Shown one piece after another: positions 22,801-34,509 of a stretch of DNA of 64,000 bases (position 1 is the stretch's first letter; the number at the start of each line of letters is the position of its first letter). Origin of the DNA: Proteles cristata cristata (taxonomy: Eukaryota > Chordata > Mammalia > Carnivora > Hyaenidae); NCBI GenBank assembly GCA_017311185.1, contig JAESUZ010003487.1, forward strand, positions 1,956,001 to 2,020,000. Reading direction: 5' to 3'. The notes beneath the pieces were generated by a model. It made no database searches. It was not told where the DNA came from and saw only the letters and a list, made by a program, of their open reading frames with translations. The position numbers and the translations under genes are program-made.

Positions 22801-23165
22801 AGTCAGAGAAAGACAAATATCATATGATTTCACTCTTATGTGGAGTTTAAGACATAAAACAGATGAACATAAGGGAAGGGAAGCAAAAATGATATAAAAA
22901 CAAGAAGAGGGACAAAGCATAACAGACTCTCGAATACATAGAATAAACTGAGGGTTACTGGAGGCCTTGTGGCTGGGGGGATGGGCTAATGAGTGAGAGG
23001 CATTAAGAAGCCACTTATTGGTATGAGCACTGGGTGTTATATGTAGGGGATGAATCACTGGATTCTACTCCTAAATTTATTATTGCACTATATGCTAACT
23101 AACTCGGATGTAAAGTTAAAAATAAATAAGTAAATAAATAAATAAATAAATAATTGATCAATTAA
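19876..23165 (+). mobile_element. internally deleted older carnivore L1
   Basis: 19876-21235 looks like the L1 5' UTR: GC-richer, with CTGCA-rich blocks. 21236-21420 resembles the start of ORF1 ('aaatggagataagcaatatg'). At about 21424 the sequence jumps to late ORF2 ('aaatattgttaaaatgtcaa') and continues to the 3' UTR and an AATA-rich tail at 23117-23150. About 3.5 kb of a full-length L1 (most of ORF1 and the endonuclease/RT part of ORF2) is missing. Two separate truncated L1s abutting is the alternative. Confidence 0.6.
21544..22700 (+). pseudogene. L1 ORF2p C-terminal remnant
   Basis: Overlapping frames give [12 protein letters not shown], then IKILEEKAGKNIFDLT, then [18 protein letters not shown] and [13 protein letters not shown]. 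This is the C-terminal third of L1 ORF2p, beyond the reverse transcriptase. Frameshifts and stops break it into pieces, so it is not functional. Confidence 0.85.
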
Positions 23166-23584
23166 TTAATTTTAAAAAAACAAAATGCAGAATTGCACAT
23201 TTAGCCACATATATTTTTAATGACCAAATATTATATTTATGAAGTTAGTGATAATAAAAGTCAAGTGATTATTTAAAGATGGAAAATAAAAATGAAATGA
23301 AAATGAAAAAATATAAAAATAAAAGCTATTCATTTAAAGTATCCATCATTAGATAACATAAATTATTGGAAAATCTGCATTGTATAAACATCTTTAATAA
23401 AGCAATGTTTCATCATTAAATTCAAATGTATGGTGTAAGCAATTGAAGCTATTGTTTGCTGGCAAAGACTCTTAGGCAACCACTTTAAGGCTAAATATTT
23501 TGAAATTAACATCCATTGCTACCTGGTAAGCCACGGTTTTATATATATATTGAAGGTCCCAGAAAGAAGTATTTTCTAATTATT
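23166..23584. other. AT-rich unique sequence between L1 copies
   Basis: Very AT-rich, with short AAAAT repeats around 23280-23325. No gene signature. Confidence 0.4.
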
Positions 23585-23602
23585 CTAAAAATTCTCTCTT
23601 TT

Positions 23603-23815
23603 AGTTGTTTTTTTAATGTTTACTTATTTTTGAGAGACAGAGATAAAGCATGAGCAGGGGAGGAGCAGAGAGAGGAGACACACAACACAAAGCAGGCTCC
23701 AGGCTCTGAGCTGTCAGTCAGCACAGAGCCCGATGCGGGGCTCAAACCCACAAACCATGAGATCATGACCTGAGCTGAAGTCAGATGCTCAACTGACTGA
23801 GCCAACCAGGTGCCC
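23603..23815 (-). mobile_element. feliform CAN SINE
   Basis: Reverse SINE: tail 'aatgtttacttatttttgag', head 'gactgagccaaccaggtgcc'. The TSD around 'ctaaaaattctct' is at 23585 and 23816. Confidence 0.95.
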
Positions 23816-24017
23816 CTAAAAATTCTCTATTTCTAAGACCATAATTGTATACTTTTTCAAGGTTCAAAGGTAAGAAGTGGCACAGTCAGTATTAAAATCT
23901 GTTCTGTTTCATCAACAATAAACCACATTTGTCATTCGGGGGAAAAAAAGCAAAGAATGGAGGATCTGACTGACAACTTCAACAAAGAGATAGAAAATAT
24001 CAAAAAAAGAACAAATC

Positions 24018-24222
24018 GTTGGGACGCCTGGGTGGCTCAGTTGGTTGGGCATCCGACTTTAGCTCAGGTCATGATCTCACAGTCCGTGAATTCGAGCCCC
24101 ACATCAGGCTTTGTGCCAACAGCTGAGTCAGGACGCTGCTTCAAATTCTGTGTCTCCCTCTCTCTCTGCCCCTTCCCTCTTGTGCTCTGTCTCTCTCAAA
24201 AAATAAACATTAAAAATTTTTT
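24018..24222 (+). mobile_element. feliform CAN SINE nested in L1
   Basis: The head is 'gacgcctgggtggctcagtt' and the tail 'caaaaaataaacattaaaa'. The perfect 14-bp TSD 'aaaaagaacaaatc' (24004-24017, 24223-24236) is host L1 sequence, which proves the insertion came after the L1. Confidence 0.96.
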
Positions 24223-25064
24223 AAAAAGAACAAATCAGTAACAAAGAACTCAACAACTGAAGTTAAAAATACACTAGAAGGAATCAATAATAGATTAGAG
24301 GAGCCAGAAGACCTAAAAGTCAGAGTAAGGAAAAGCAAATAAGCTGCATAAGAAAAAGATTAAAAAGAATAATAAGAAATGAAAATAGGCTAAGTGAAAT
24401 CAATAACATCATCAAGCATAATAACACACACTATAGGAACCCCAAAAGAAGAGAGAGAAAAAGAGGCAGAAAACTTATTTTAAAAAATAACAGCTGAAAC
24501 CTTCCTTAATCCAGAGAAGTAAACAGACTTCTAGATCCAGGATGCACAGAAAGCCTAAATCAACCCAAAGAGGCCCACACCAAGACACATAATAATGAAA
24601 ATGGCAAAATGTACTGATAGAAATTTTAAATCAGCAAGAGGAAAAAAAAAATAGTTACATACAAGGGAAACCCCATAAAGCTATCAGCTAATTTTTCAGC
24701 AGAAACTTTGCAAGCCCGAAGGGAGTGGCATAATATATTCAAAGTGCTGAAAGGAAAAAACTACCACTAAGAATAATCTATACAGCATGTGTATCATCTA
24801 GAAATAGAAGTAGATAAAGAGCTTCCCAGACAAATAAGCTAAAGGAATTAATCAACACTAAACTAGCCTTACAAAAAAAAAAAAAAAATTAAAGGGCATT
24901 CTTTGAATGGAAAGAAAAGACCATATTAGGAGTGACAAAATTATTTCAAAAGAAAAAATTTTGCAAGTAAACACAAACATAATGAAAGTAGTAGATATAA
25001 ACCTAGCGTAGGGGTTAAAGCAAAAACAAACAAACAAAACCACAACAACAAAACAGTAAAATCA

Positions 25065-25307
25065 GGGGCACCTGGGTGGCTCAGTCGGCTAAGCATCTGG
25101 CTTCAGCTCAGGTCATGATCTCACAGTTCATGGGTTCAAGCCCTGCGTTGGGCTCTGTGATGATGACTAGCTCAGAGCCTGGAGTCTGTCTTCAGATTCT
25201 GTGTCTCCCTCTCTCTCTGACCCTCCCCTGCCCACGCTGTCTATCTCTCTCTCAAAAATAAATAAAACAGAAAAAATTAATAAATAAAAAATAAATAAAT
25301 AATTTTT
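25065..25307 (+). mobile_element. feliform CAN SINE nested in L1
   Basis: The head is 'ggggcacctgggtggctcag' and the tail is long and AATAAA-rich (25255-25307). The imperfect TSD is at 25051-25064 and 25308-25321. Confidence 0.94.
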
Positions 25308-26068
25308 AAAAAGTGAAATCAATTATATCTATAAAAATCAATCAAGACATTCACAAAATTAAAGGATGTGAAATATGGTATCATATACATAAAACGTGGG
25401 GGGGGGGAGCAAAAATATAATGCTTTTAGAAAAGATATGAAACTAGAATAATCACAAGAAAAAGTTAAATACATAAAAGTTAAATACCATGTACTAAATG
25501 ACAAATAGGTCAACCAAAGAATCGAAGATGAGATAAAAAATAAAGACAAATGAAAATTAAAACACAATGGTCAAAAAACTTCAGTATCCAGCAAAAACTA
25601 TACTAAGAAAGATTATAACAATACAGGTCCACCTCAAGAAGCAAGAAAAATCCCAAGTGAACAACCTAACTCTACACCTAAAGGAGCTAGAAAAAGAAGA
25701 ACAAAGCCCAAAGCCAGTAGAAGAAAGGAAATAATAGCAATTTGAGCAGAAATAAATGAAAATTGAGACAAAAAATAATAATAAAACTGATCAATAAAAA
25801 CAGAAGCTGGTTCTTTGAAAAGATCAACAAAATTGACAAACTGTTAGCCAGATTCACTAAGAAAAAAAGAGAGTACTAAAATAAAGAAAATCAGAAATGA
25901 AGAAGGAGAGTTAACAACTGACACCACAGAAATGAAAAGCATTATAAGAGAATATTATGAAAAAAAAATTATATGTAAATTGGACAACCTAGAAGAAATG
26001 GATAAATTCCTAGAAACATATAACCTTCGAAAACTGAAACAGGAAGAAATAGAAAATGGGACACTCTG

Positions 26069-26491
26069 CCATCAACAGATGAATGGATCAAGAAGACATG
26101 GTTTATCTATACCATGGAATACTACATGGCAATGAGAAACAACGAAATCTGGCCATGTGTAGCAACATGGATGGACCTTGAGGGTGTTATGCTGAGCGAA
26201 ATAAGTCAGGCAGAGAAGGACAAATATCATATGTTTGCACGTATAGGAGGACTAGGAGGAACTTGACGAAGGAACAAGGGGGAGAAGAAGGGCGGAAATG
26301 GTGGGGAAAAGGGAGAGAGGCAAACCATGAGAGACTCTTGAATGCTGACAAAAACTGAGGACTGATGGATGTAGGTGGGAGGGGGGGATGGGCATGGAGG
26401 AGGACACTTGTGGGGATGAGCACTGAGTGTTATGTAGAAACTAATTTGACAATAAACTATTTGTAAAAAAAAAAAAAAAAGAAAAAGAAAA
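26069..26491 (+). mobile_element. short 5'-truncated young L1 nested in older L1
   Basis: 423 bp of L1 3' end: the last ORF2 codons ('atcaacagatgaatggatca'), the 3' UTR, and an A16 plus GAAAAA tail. A perfect 18-bp TSD is at 26051-26068 and 26492-26509. The body closely matches 30656-31059 and 41130-41533, pointing to one young felid L1 family. Confidence 0.97.
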
Positions 26492-26940
26492 AGAAAATGG
26501 GACACTCTGATTACTACAAATGAAAATGAATCAATAGACAAAATTTCCCAACAAACAAAACTCTAGGACTAGATAGCTTGACATATGAGTTCTACCAAAT
26601 ATTTAAAGAAGTGTTAATACTTATCCTCAAACTATACCAAAAAAAATAGAAGAAGGAAAACTTCCAAATTCATTCTGAGGCCAGCATTACCCTGATACCA
26701 AAACCAGATAAAGACTCTACTAAAAAAGAGAACTACAGGCCAATATCCCTGATGAACATGAATGAAAAAATTCTCAATAAAATACTAGCAAACCAAATCC
26801 AACAATACATTTTAAAAAATTCACCATAATCAAGTGGGATTTATTCCTGGGTTGACAGGATGGTTCAATATTCACAAATCAATCAACGTGATATACCACA
26901 TTAATAAAACAAAGTATAAGAATTATATGATCATTTTCTT

Positions 26941-27169
26941 TTTTAATGTTTTATTTTTATTTTTATTTTTGAGAGAGAGAGAGAGCACAAACAGGGGAGG
27001 GGCAGAGAGAGAGAGAGAGGGAGAGAGAGAGAGAGAGAGAGAATCTGTAACAGGCTTCAGGCTCCAAGCTGTCAACACAGAGTCCAACACAGGGCTTGAT
27101 CCCACAAACTGTGAGATCATGACCTGAGCCAAATTCTAACACTAAACTCACTAAGTAACCCAGATGCCC
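26941..27169 (-). mobile_element. feliform CAN SINE nested in L1
   Basis: Reverse SINE with an expanded GA tract (26972-27042). The head is degraded ('cactaagtaacccagatgc'). The L1 sequence resumes in register on both sides ('atgatcatttt' / 'tgattatttca', an imperfect TSD). Confidence 0.93.
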
Positions 27170-27579
27170 CTGATTATTTCAATAGATGCAGAAAAAAGTA
27201 TTTAGTAAAATACAATATCCATTCATATTAAAAACCCTCAACAAAGTAGGTTTATAGGGTATATACCTCAACATAATAAAGGCCATATATGGAAAAACTC
27301 ACAGCTCTTATCATCCTCAATGGAGAAAAACAGGGCTTTACCTCTATGATCAGGAACAATATTATTTAACATAATACTGGAAGTCCTAGCTTCAGCAGTC
27401 AAAGAAGTTAAAGAAATGAAAGGCATCCAAATGGGCAAGTAAAACTTTCACTATTTGCAGATGACATGATAGTCTATACAGAAAACCTAAAAGACTTCAC
27501 CATAGGATACAAAATCAATGTACAGAAATCTGTGGTATTTCTATATACCAACAGTGAAGCAGCAGACAGAGAAATCAAG

Positions 27580-27785
27580 AGGGGCATGTTTACGTGGCTC
27601 AGTTGGTTAAGCATCCAATTTCAGCTCAGGGCATGATCTCACAGTTCATGGGGTTCAGCCTTGCATCGCATCAGGCTCCGTGCTGACAGCTCAGAGCTGG
27701 GAGCCTGCTTCAGGTCTGTGTCTCCCTCTCTCTCTGCCCGTCCTCCACTTGTGTTCCATAAATAAATAAAAACATTAAAAGAGAG
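27580..27785 (+). mobile_element. feliform CAN SINE nested in L1
   Basis: The head is 'ggggcatgtttacgtggctc' and the tail 'ccataaataaataaaaacat'. The perfect 12-bp TSD 'agagaaatcaag' is at 27568-27579 and 27786-27797. The pyrimidine tract is shortened. Confidence 0.94.
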
Positions 27786-29174
27786 AGAGAAATCAAGGAA
27801 TCAATCCTATTTACCACTACACCAAAAACAATAAGACATGTAGGACTTAGCCTAAGCAAAGAGGTAAAATACCTATACTCTGAAAACTATAGAATGCTGG
27901 TGAAAAAAATTGAAGAGGACATAAAGAAGTGGAAAACCATTCCACGCTCATGGATTGGACAAACAAATATTGTTAAAATGTCTATACTACCCAAAGCAAT
28001 CTACATTTAATGCAATCCCTACTAAAATACCACCAGGATTTTTCACAGAGCTAGGACAAGTAATCCTAAAATTTGTATGGAACCACAAAAGACCCTGAAT
28101 AGCCAAAGCAACCTTGAAGAAGGAAAACAAAGCTGGAGGCATCACAATTCTGGACTTCAAGTTATATTACAAAGCTGTAGTGACCAAAACAGTATGGTAT
28201 TGGCACAAAAACAGACACATAGATTAATGGGACAGAAGAAAAAACCCAAAAATGAACCCACAACTATATGGTCAATTCAATAAAGCAGAAAAGAATATCC
28301 AATGGAAAAAAGACAATCAGTCTCCTCAACAAATGCCCTTGGGAAAGCTTTAGAGCGGCATGCAACAGAATGAAACTGGAGCAATTTCTTACAGCAAACA
28401 CAAACAGAAATTCAAAATGGATTAAAGACATAAATGTAAAACAGGAAACCATCAAAATCCTAGAGCAGAACACAGGCAGTAACCTCTTTGACATTGGCCA
28501 TAGCAACTTCCTTCTAGACATGTCTCCTGAGGCAAGGAAAATAAAATAAAAAATAAACTATTGGAATGACATCAAAATAAAAACCTTCTGCACAGTGAAG
28601 GAAACAACGAAACTAAAAGGCAACCTATGGAATGGGAGAAGATATATCTGATAAAGCGTTAGTATCCTTAATATATAAAGAACTTATCAAACTCAACAAA
28701 CAAAAATGAATAATCCAGTTAAAAATTGGCAGAAGACACAAATAAACATTTTTCCAAGAAGACATACAGATGGCCAACAGACACATGAAAACACACTGAA
28801 CATCACTGATCATCAAGGAAATACAAATCAATACTACAATGAGATATCACCTCACACCTGTCAGAAAAACTAAAATTAAAAAAATGCAAAAAACAACAAG
28901 TGCTAATGAAGATGCAGAGAAAAAAGAACACTTTTGCACTGTTGGTGGGAATGCAAACTGATGCAGCCACTCAGAAAGACAGTATGGAGTTTCCTCAAAA
29001 AGTTAAAAATAGAACTACCGTACAATCCAGCAATTACACTACTAAGTATTTACCAATAAAAAACAAAAATACTAACTCAAAGGGATACTTGCAGCGTTGT
29101 ATATAGCATGTTTATAGCAGCATTATCTACAGTAGCCAAATTATAGAAGCAAATAATGGAATATATATATAAAA

Positions 29175-29178
<4 letters not shown>

Positions 29179-29217
<39 letters not shown>
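29179..29217. repeat. (GT)n microsatellite inside L1
   Basis: About 19 GT units, with TATATA stretches on either side. It sits in the L1 3' region where other copies have only 'gtatatgtatatgtgtgtg' (22680-22702). Confidence 0.95.
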
Positions 29218-29218
<1 letters not shown>

Positions 29219-29686
29219 CATATGCCAAAAATGACACATATATATACACATATATATAATGAAATCTTGCCATTTGCAACAACATAAATAGAGCTAGAGA
29301 GTATTATGCTAAGCAAAATAAGAGTCAGAGAAAGGCAAATACCATATGATTTCACTCATATGTGTAATTTAAGAAACAAATCAAATGAGCAAAAGGTTGG
29401 GGGGAGAGACAAAGAGGCAAACCAAGAAACAGACTCTTAAGTATAGAGAACAAACTGATGGTTACCAGAAGGGTGGTGGGTAGGGGGATGGGTTAAATAG
29501 GTGATGGGAATTAAGGAATGCATTTGTCATTACGAGCACATTGTTGAATCACTATATTGTACATCTGAAGCTAGTATTACACTGTATGTTAACTGGAATT
29601 TAAATAAAAACTTTTAAAAAAAGAAGAATGAGGATGATTTCTATGAACTGATAAAAAGTGATTTCCAGGAGATATTATTAAATTAA

Positions 29687-29713
29687 AAAAAAAAGAAAGA
29701 AAGAAAGAAAGAA
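29687..29713. repeat. poly(A)-(GAAA)n simple repeat
   Basis: Ten As followed by five GAAA units, between an L1 tail and the next LTR. Confidence 0.9.
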
Positions 29714-29724
29714 ACACCAATGTA

Positions 29725-31405
29725 ATTAAGATTTCTAATCAGTTAACCTTAGTACAGGGAGATTATCCTGGATTAACCAGGTAGGCACAATATAATCACA
29801 TGGGCCCTTTAAAGCAAAAGAGGGAAGCAGCAAATCAGAAGAGAAGGTCAGTGAATTCATCCCAGTTGCTGGTTTTGAAAATGAAAAAAAGAGGTCCCAA
29901 CAGTTTATTTTTGCTCTTGATTCCCTTGCTTTTGGGGATGTGTCAAGTAAGAAGTTGCTGCGGTGGAGGTCAAGGAGGTTGTTTCCTGCTTTCTCTTCTA
30001 GGGTTTTGATGGTTTCCTGTCTCACGTTCAGGTCCTTTATCCATTTTGAGTTTATTTTTGTGCATGGTGTGAGAAAATGATCTAGTTTCATTCTTCTGCA
30101 TGTTGCTGTCCAGTTCTCCCAACACCATCTGTTAAAAAGGCTGTCTTTTTTCCATTGGATATTCTTTCCTGCTTTGTCAAAGATGAGTTGGCTGTATACT
30201 TTTGGGTCCATTTCTGAGTTCTCAATTCTGTTCCATTGGTCTATGTGTCTGTTTTTGTGCCAATACCATACTGTCTTGATGATGACAGCTTTGTAGTAGA
30301 GCTAAAGTCTGGGATGGTGATCCCTCCCGTTTTGGTTTTATTTTTCAGGATTACTTTGGCTATTCGGGGTCTTTTGTGGTTCCATACAAATTTTTGGATA
30401 GTTTGTTCTAGTTTTGAGGCACCCTCCTGCACTGTTGGTGGGAATGTAAACTGGTACAGCCCCTCTGGAAAACAGTGTGGAGGTTCCTAAGGAAACTAAC
30501 AATAGAACTCCCCTATGACCCAGCAATAGCACTGCTAGGAATTTACCCAAGGGATACAGAAATGTTGATGAATAGGAGCACATGTACCCCAATGTTCATA
30601 GCAGCACTCTCCACAATAGCTAAAACCTGGAAAGAGCCTAAGTGTCCATCAACAGATGAATGGATCAGGAAGATGTGGTTTATCTATACCATGGAATACT
30701 ACATGGCAATGAGAAACAATGAAATCTGGCCATGTGTAGCCACATGGATGGACCTTGAGGGTGTTATGCTGAGCGAAATAAGTCAGGCAGAGAAAGACAA
30801 ATATCATATGTGTGCACGTATAGGAGGATTAGGAGGAGCTTAACAGAGGACCAAGGGGGAGAAGAAGGGCGGAAATGGTGGGGGAAAGGGGGGGAGAGGC
30901 AAACCATGAGAGACTCTTGAATGCTGACAAAAACTGAGGACTGGTGGATGTGGGGGGGAGGAGGGGGGCATGGAGGAGGGCACTTGTGGGGATGAGCACT
31001 GGGTGTTATGTGGAAACTAATTTGACAATAAACTATTTGTAAAAAAAAAAAAAAAAAAAGAAAATGAAAAAAAGAGAGCCACAAACCAGAGAATCTGGGT
31101 GGCTTCCCGAAGCTGAGAATAGCCTCTGGCTGATGGCTAGCAAGGAAACAGTCCCCTCAGTCCTACAACCACATAGAATTGAGTTCTTCCAACAGTTTGC
31201 AGGAGCCTGAAAGCTGAGTCTTGCTGAGAGCCACCAGATAAGAGCCCAGGCCAGCTGACAGTTTTATTTCAGCCTTGTGAGATGAAACAGAGAACCCAAC
31301 TGAGCCTCCCAGACTCCTCGCCTACAGAACTGTGAGATAATAAACTTGTGTTGTCTTAAGCTACTAAATTTGTGGTCATTTATCACGACAGCAATAGAAA
31401 ACTAA
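29725..31405 (+). mobile_element. MaLR-like LTR split by an L1
   Basis: The left part (29725-29893) reads 'tctaatcagttaacc', 'gggagattatcctggatta', then 'aatataatcacatgggccc'. The right part (31077-31405) reads 'gctagcaaggaaacag', 'tcctacaaccacatagaat', 'acagaactgtgagataataa' and 'aatagaaaactaacagagg'. Together they form one MLT1-class LTR of about 500 bp, which matches the arrangement at 4490-5310. Confidence 0.75.
29894..31059. mobile_element. twin-primed L1 insertion (5' inversion)
   Basis: 29894-30418 is L1 ORF2 in reverse. 30419-31059 is forward ORF2 end, 3' UTR and an A18 tail. A perfect 17-bp TSD (29877-29893 and 31060-31076) encloses both, so it is one event. Compared with the copy at 39694, about 375 bp of L1 between the segments is missing, as expected for twin priming. 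Confidence 0.96.
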
Positions 31406-31830
31406 CAGAGGCTCATTTCCTATTCTACCACCAGTTTGTAGAAACTCTCTGAAAAAATTATTTCACCTTTCTGTTTTAGTTTGGTATCAAGTTCTATCTA
31501 ATAAATGGGCTTGAAAATAAACAAATGAAGTAAAAATCACTACTTGAAGGAACTTAATTTTTTTAAGAACTTAGAATCATCTTAAAAACAATCTCATTGA
31601 ATCTTCTTTTTTTGCAGATTAGAAACCTGGGGTCCATATTCCTAATCAGTAGAAAAGCTGCATTTTGGGGGCCAGGCTCATAACTACCAGCCTAGTGTTC
31701 ATTTGACAACATAATGTAACTGTAGCACTCACAGATGGCCTGCCCCTTTCCAAAAGAGCCATCCAGGATGGTACAGAGAACACTTGCCGCTGGCAGTAAG
31801 AAACTAGAAATTCCTTGGCTTACTGACTTA
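31406..31830. other. unique sequence
   Basis: No gene or repeat recognised. Confidence 0.35.
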
Positions 31831-31849
31831 GTAGTTAGCTGAACTCTGA

Positions 31850-31930
31850 GGATGTAATGCATTACCTCAGAGCCTCAGTTCTCTTATCTGTACAATGGAA
31901 AAAATATTCCCTGCCCTGCTTTCTTTACGG
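31850..31930 (+). mobile_element. MIR-like fragment
   Basis: 'cagagcctcagttctcttat' and 'ctgtacaatggaaaaaatat' match the MIR core ('cctcagtttcctcatctgtaaaatgg' in the family). Confidence 0.6.
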
Positions 31931-31937
31931 GGCTCAG

Positions 31938-32420
31938 ATCAATAAGCATTTCTTGAGCACTTACTACATATTAAGCATTGCATTAAGTGTTATGATATAA
32001 AGATAAAATTGGGTTCCTGATCTGAAATAATTCATTTATAGACAGAGCATTTCAATGTTATGTGATATACATTATGTAAAAGTTAAACAAATGGGCCATG
32101 GGAATTCCGGAGGAGGGTCATCTAACCCAGACATCTAACCCACATGTGAAGACAGAGGAAATGAAGAACACTCCCATATCTTGAAGAAAAGTAGATATGT
32201 GCCGCCAGCAAAGGGCTTTCTAGGCAGGGGGACCAACATGAGCTCAAATGTACCAACAAGAAATAGCACAAACTGCAAGTAGCCCTTTTTACCAGGAACC
32301 AAGAGTGTGAGGAGACAAGGTCACCAGTATATGAGTTGCTAGAGAGTATGAACTTTGTCCTGTAGGCAACAGAAGCCATTGGAAGGTTGGAAGAAAGAGG
32401 TTAAAAAAAATGTGGCAATG
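31938..32420 (-). mobile_element. L2-like LINE remnant
   Basis: Reverse L2 3' end: 'caataagcatttcttgagca', 'cttactacatattaagcat', 'gggttcctgatctgaaata', then 'acatgagctcaaatgtacc' and 'gagagtatgaactttgtcc'. Confidence 0.55.
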
Positions 32421-32557
32421 AAGAAGATGGATTAGTTACAATGCAGACTGGAAACATAAGTAGAGGATATCACCATAGTACAGGTAGAAGGTAATAAAAA
32501 CCTGAAACAGGAAAACGGTGGTTCTCTAAGAAGAGAACATTCCAATGAATCTTCAGA

Positions 32558-32700
32558 ACAGAGATTCTTAAACCCTGCCTTGGCCATAGAATCCCTTGAT
32601 CCCAGAGAGATCTTCTGAATCAGAGTCTCCAGGAGCAAGGCCAGGCACTTTTCTAGAAGTCACAGATGATTCTGATGAGCACCTCAGTTTCTGAGCTGTT
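32558..32700. mobile_element. hAT-Charlie nonautonomous element (MER5-like)
   Basis: 'cagagattcttaaaccctgc', 'tcttctgaatcagagtctcc' and 'gatgattctgatgagcacc' match the MER5A/B order. Confidence 0.65.
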
Positions 32701-32702
32701 CT

Positions 32703-33018
32703 AGAACAGGGATTCCCAAGCTACAGCTATGGACCAAATCTGACCCACTGGCTGTTTTGTATAGCCCATGGGCTAAGAATGGGTTTTACATTTTTAAATG
32801 GTTGAAAAAATCAAAAGAAGAAAATGATATGACATTCAAATATCAGTGTCCAGAAATAAAGTTTTATCAGAACACTCATTTGTTTATATATTGGCAATGA
32901 CTACAATTGTACTATAATGGTAGAAGTGAGTAGTAGCAGCAAAGACCAGAAATGCTAAAGGCCCAAAGACTAAAATATTTACCATCTAGTCCCTTAAAGG
33001 AAAGGTTGCTAAATCCTG
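32703..33018 (-). mobile_element. hAT-type DNA transposon remnant
   Basis: Ends are 'acagggattcccaagctaca' and 'aaaggttgctaaatcctgacc'. Inside are 'accaaatctgacccactggc', 'aataaagttttatcagaac' and 'aaatatttaccatctagtcc'. This matches a Charlie-group element whose terminal sequences face each other as degenerate inverted repeats. Name not assigned. Confidence 0.65.
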
Positions 33019-33019
33019 A

Positions 33020-33160
33020 CCTAGAGCAATCATTCTTACTCTTTGCTCTACATTAGAATCATCGACATTTCTCAAGTCAGATACCAGGCATCAGTATTTC
33101 TTAAGTGCCCTAGTAAGCTTTAAGCTGGATAACCAGTATTGAAAACTGCTGACTTAGAGG
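33020..33160. mobile_element. hAT-Charlie nonautonomous element (MER5-like)
   Basis: 'ctacattagaatcatcgaca' and 'taccaggcatcagtattt' match MER5A in order. Together with 32558-32700 it brackets another hAT remnant. Confidence 0.6.
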
Positions 33161-33254
33161 GTTATATTGATAGAGATTAGTGATTGTTTAGATGTGATTG
33201 GTGAAGGAAATAAATATTATATGGATTTAAAAACACATTTTTTAGGATTGTTGT

Positions 33255-33370
33255 TATTATGAACTCCTTGAAGGCAAAGAATGAAATCTCCTTTCCACAT
33301 CCCCAGCACCTAGTATTGAATCTATGCATGAAGGCATTCAGTAAGAATTTACTGTGTGAATGTATGAACT
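33255..33370 (+). mobile_element. L2 LINE 3' end
   Basis: 'gaactccttgaaggcaaaga', 'atccccagcacctagtattg' and 'ggcattcagtaagaattta' match the conserved L2 3' terminus. Confidence 0.65.
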
Positions 33371-34505
33371 AAGTACTCCTCATTGACACAGTCTCCCTCT
33401 AATGGACATAGTTTATGCTCATTTCAGTGCCACAGGAAACTTGAAAAAGAGACCTTACCTATTTCCCCAAAAATATAGGTTTCATTTCAACCGGACTTCC
33501 AGAAATTAGTAATGTTACAAAAAATTATTAGAAAACCATGAATAAGATCATAAGACAATTGCCATTAAGACTGAAATTTTACTCAGTTTTCTGAAATAAT
33601 AATTTTCTTTTAATTCTGACAGAAATTATTGTATAACTTTCTATTTTTAGCATTTAGGCTATTTCAAATAGTCAAATAAGATGAGATTATATCAGAATAT
33701 TATTTTTTTAGTCAAGGATCTTTGCAAAACTTAAAAACCAAAGAATAAATATGATGTGACATTTTAAATAAATGATAAAGATCAAATCAGACCAAAGTTA
33801 GAGGTCATGTTTGACTATAAGAAAAAGGAACAACCATTCACAAATTATTATTGTGGTGCCTAAAGTAGGTCTAGATAAAATCACAGACAGTTAAATATTT
33901 CTATACCATACAAGAATTGAGACTAATTAGATTATGTCCCCCACCAACTCTGCTATACTTATCAATATTCTCTACCTTTCTTCAGTGTACATATGCTGTT
34001 CTGGAAACAGGAAGAGAAAGAGAAGGTGAGGGAGGGAGGAATTCTACCCTTACGAGTACACCACTCTATAGAAAGTCCTTAGTCATGGCAATGGGTATGA
34101 CTTCAGTCCAGACTGCCATAAAGGCGTGTCTGACTTTTGAAAGGGCGATGTAAAATCAGAAGTGCAATCTATTCTATCACTAGTAACTTTTTAACTGCAT
34201 CAGTTTTTATACAAAACAGCATAATAACAATGTTTTGGTCAAAGATCCAAGGTAACTGCCTTCTTGAGAAAACATTTGAGTTCACAGAGATTGGCCAGAG
34301 ATGAAACAGTCCATGGAACTTTAACTAGAATCCTTATAGGTCTCAGGCAGGCAGAACATAGTGACTTTCATGGGAAATGGTGGCTGCAACATGCTGGCAC
34401 GTTGCACATTCCATTTGTAAATATTGTACCTGATCCTGCAAAAGGCAAATCTGTAAGACAGATTACAGAGCATCAGTTGCTGAGGTTGGAAATAGGGAGA
34501 GGGTT
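33371..34505. other. unique AT-rich sequence, no gene seen
   Basis: Open stretches at 33917-34153 and 34264-34515 are under 85 codons and show no domain or supporting splice context. Confidence 0.4.
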
Positions 34506-34509
34506 GACA

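Larger units (their letters stand above)
23945..29620 (+). mobile_element. near full-length older L1 with nested insertions
   Basis: ORF1-like sequence begins near 23957 (MEDLTDNFNKEIENIKKRTN, a coiled-coil-type stretch). ORF2 continues through 'accctgataccaaaaccag' (26690), 'gcagatgacatgatagtcta' (27458, RT region) and the C-terminal part. The 3' end reads 'gaatttaaataaaaactttt' (about 29600). Five later elements interrupt it: SINEs at 24018, 25065, 26941 and 27580, and a young L1 at 26069. All frames are broken. It is about 4.4 kb without the insertions, so shorter than an active L1, and the 5' UTR is missing. Confidence 0.85.
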
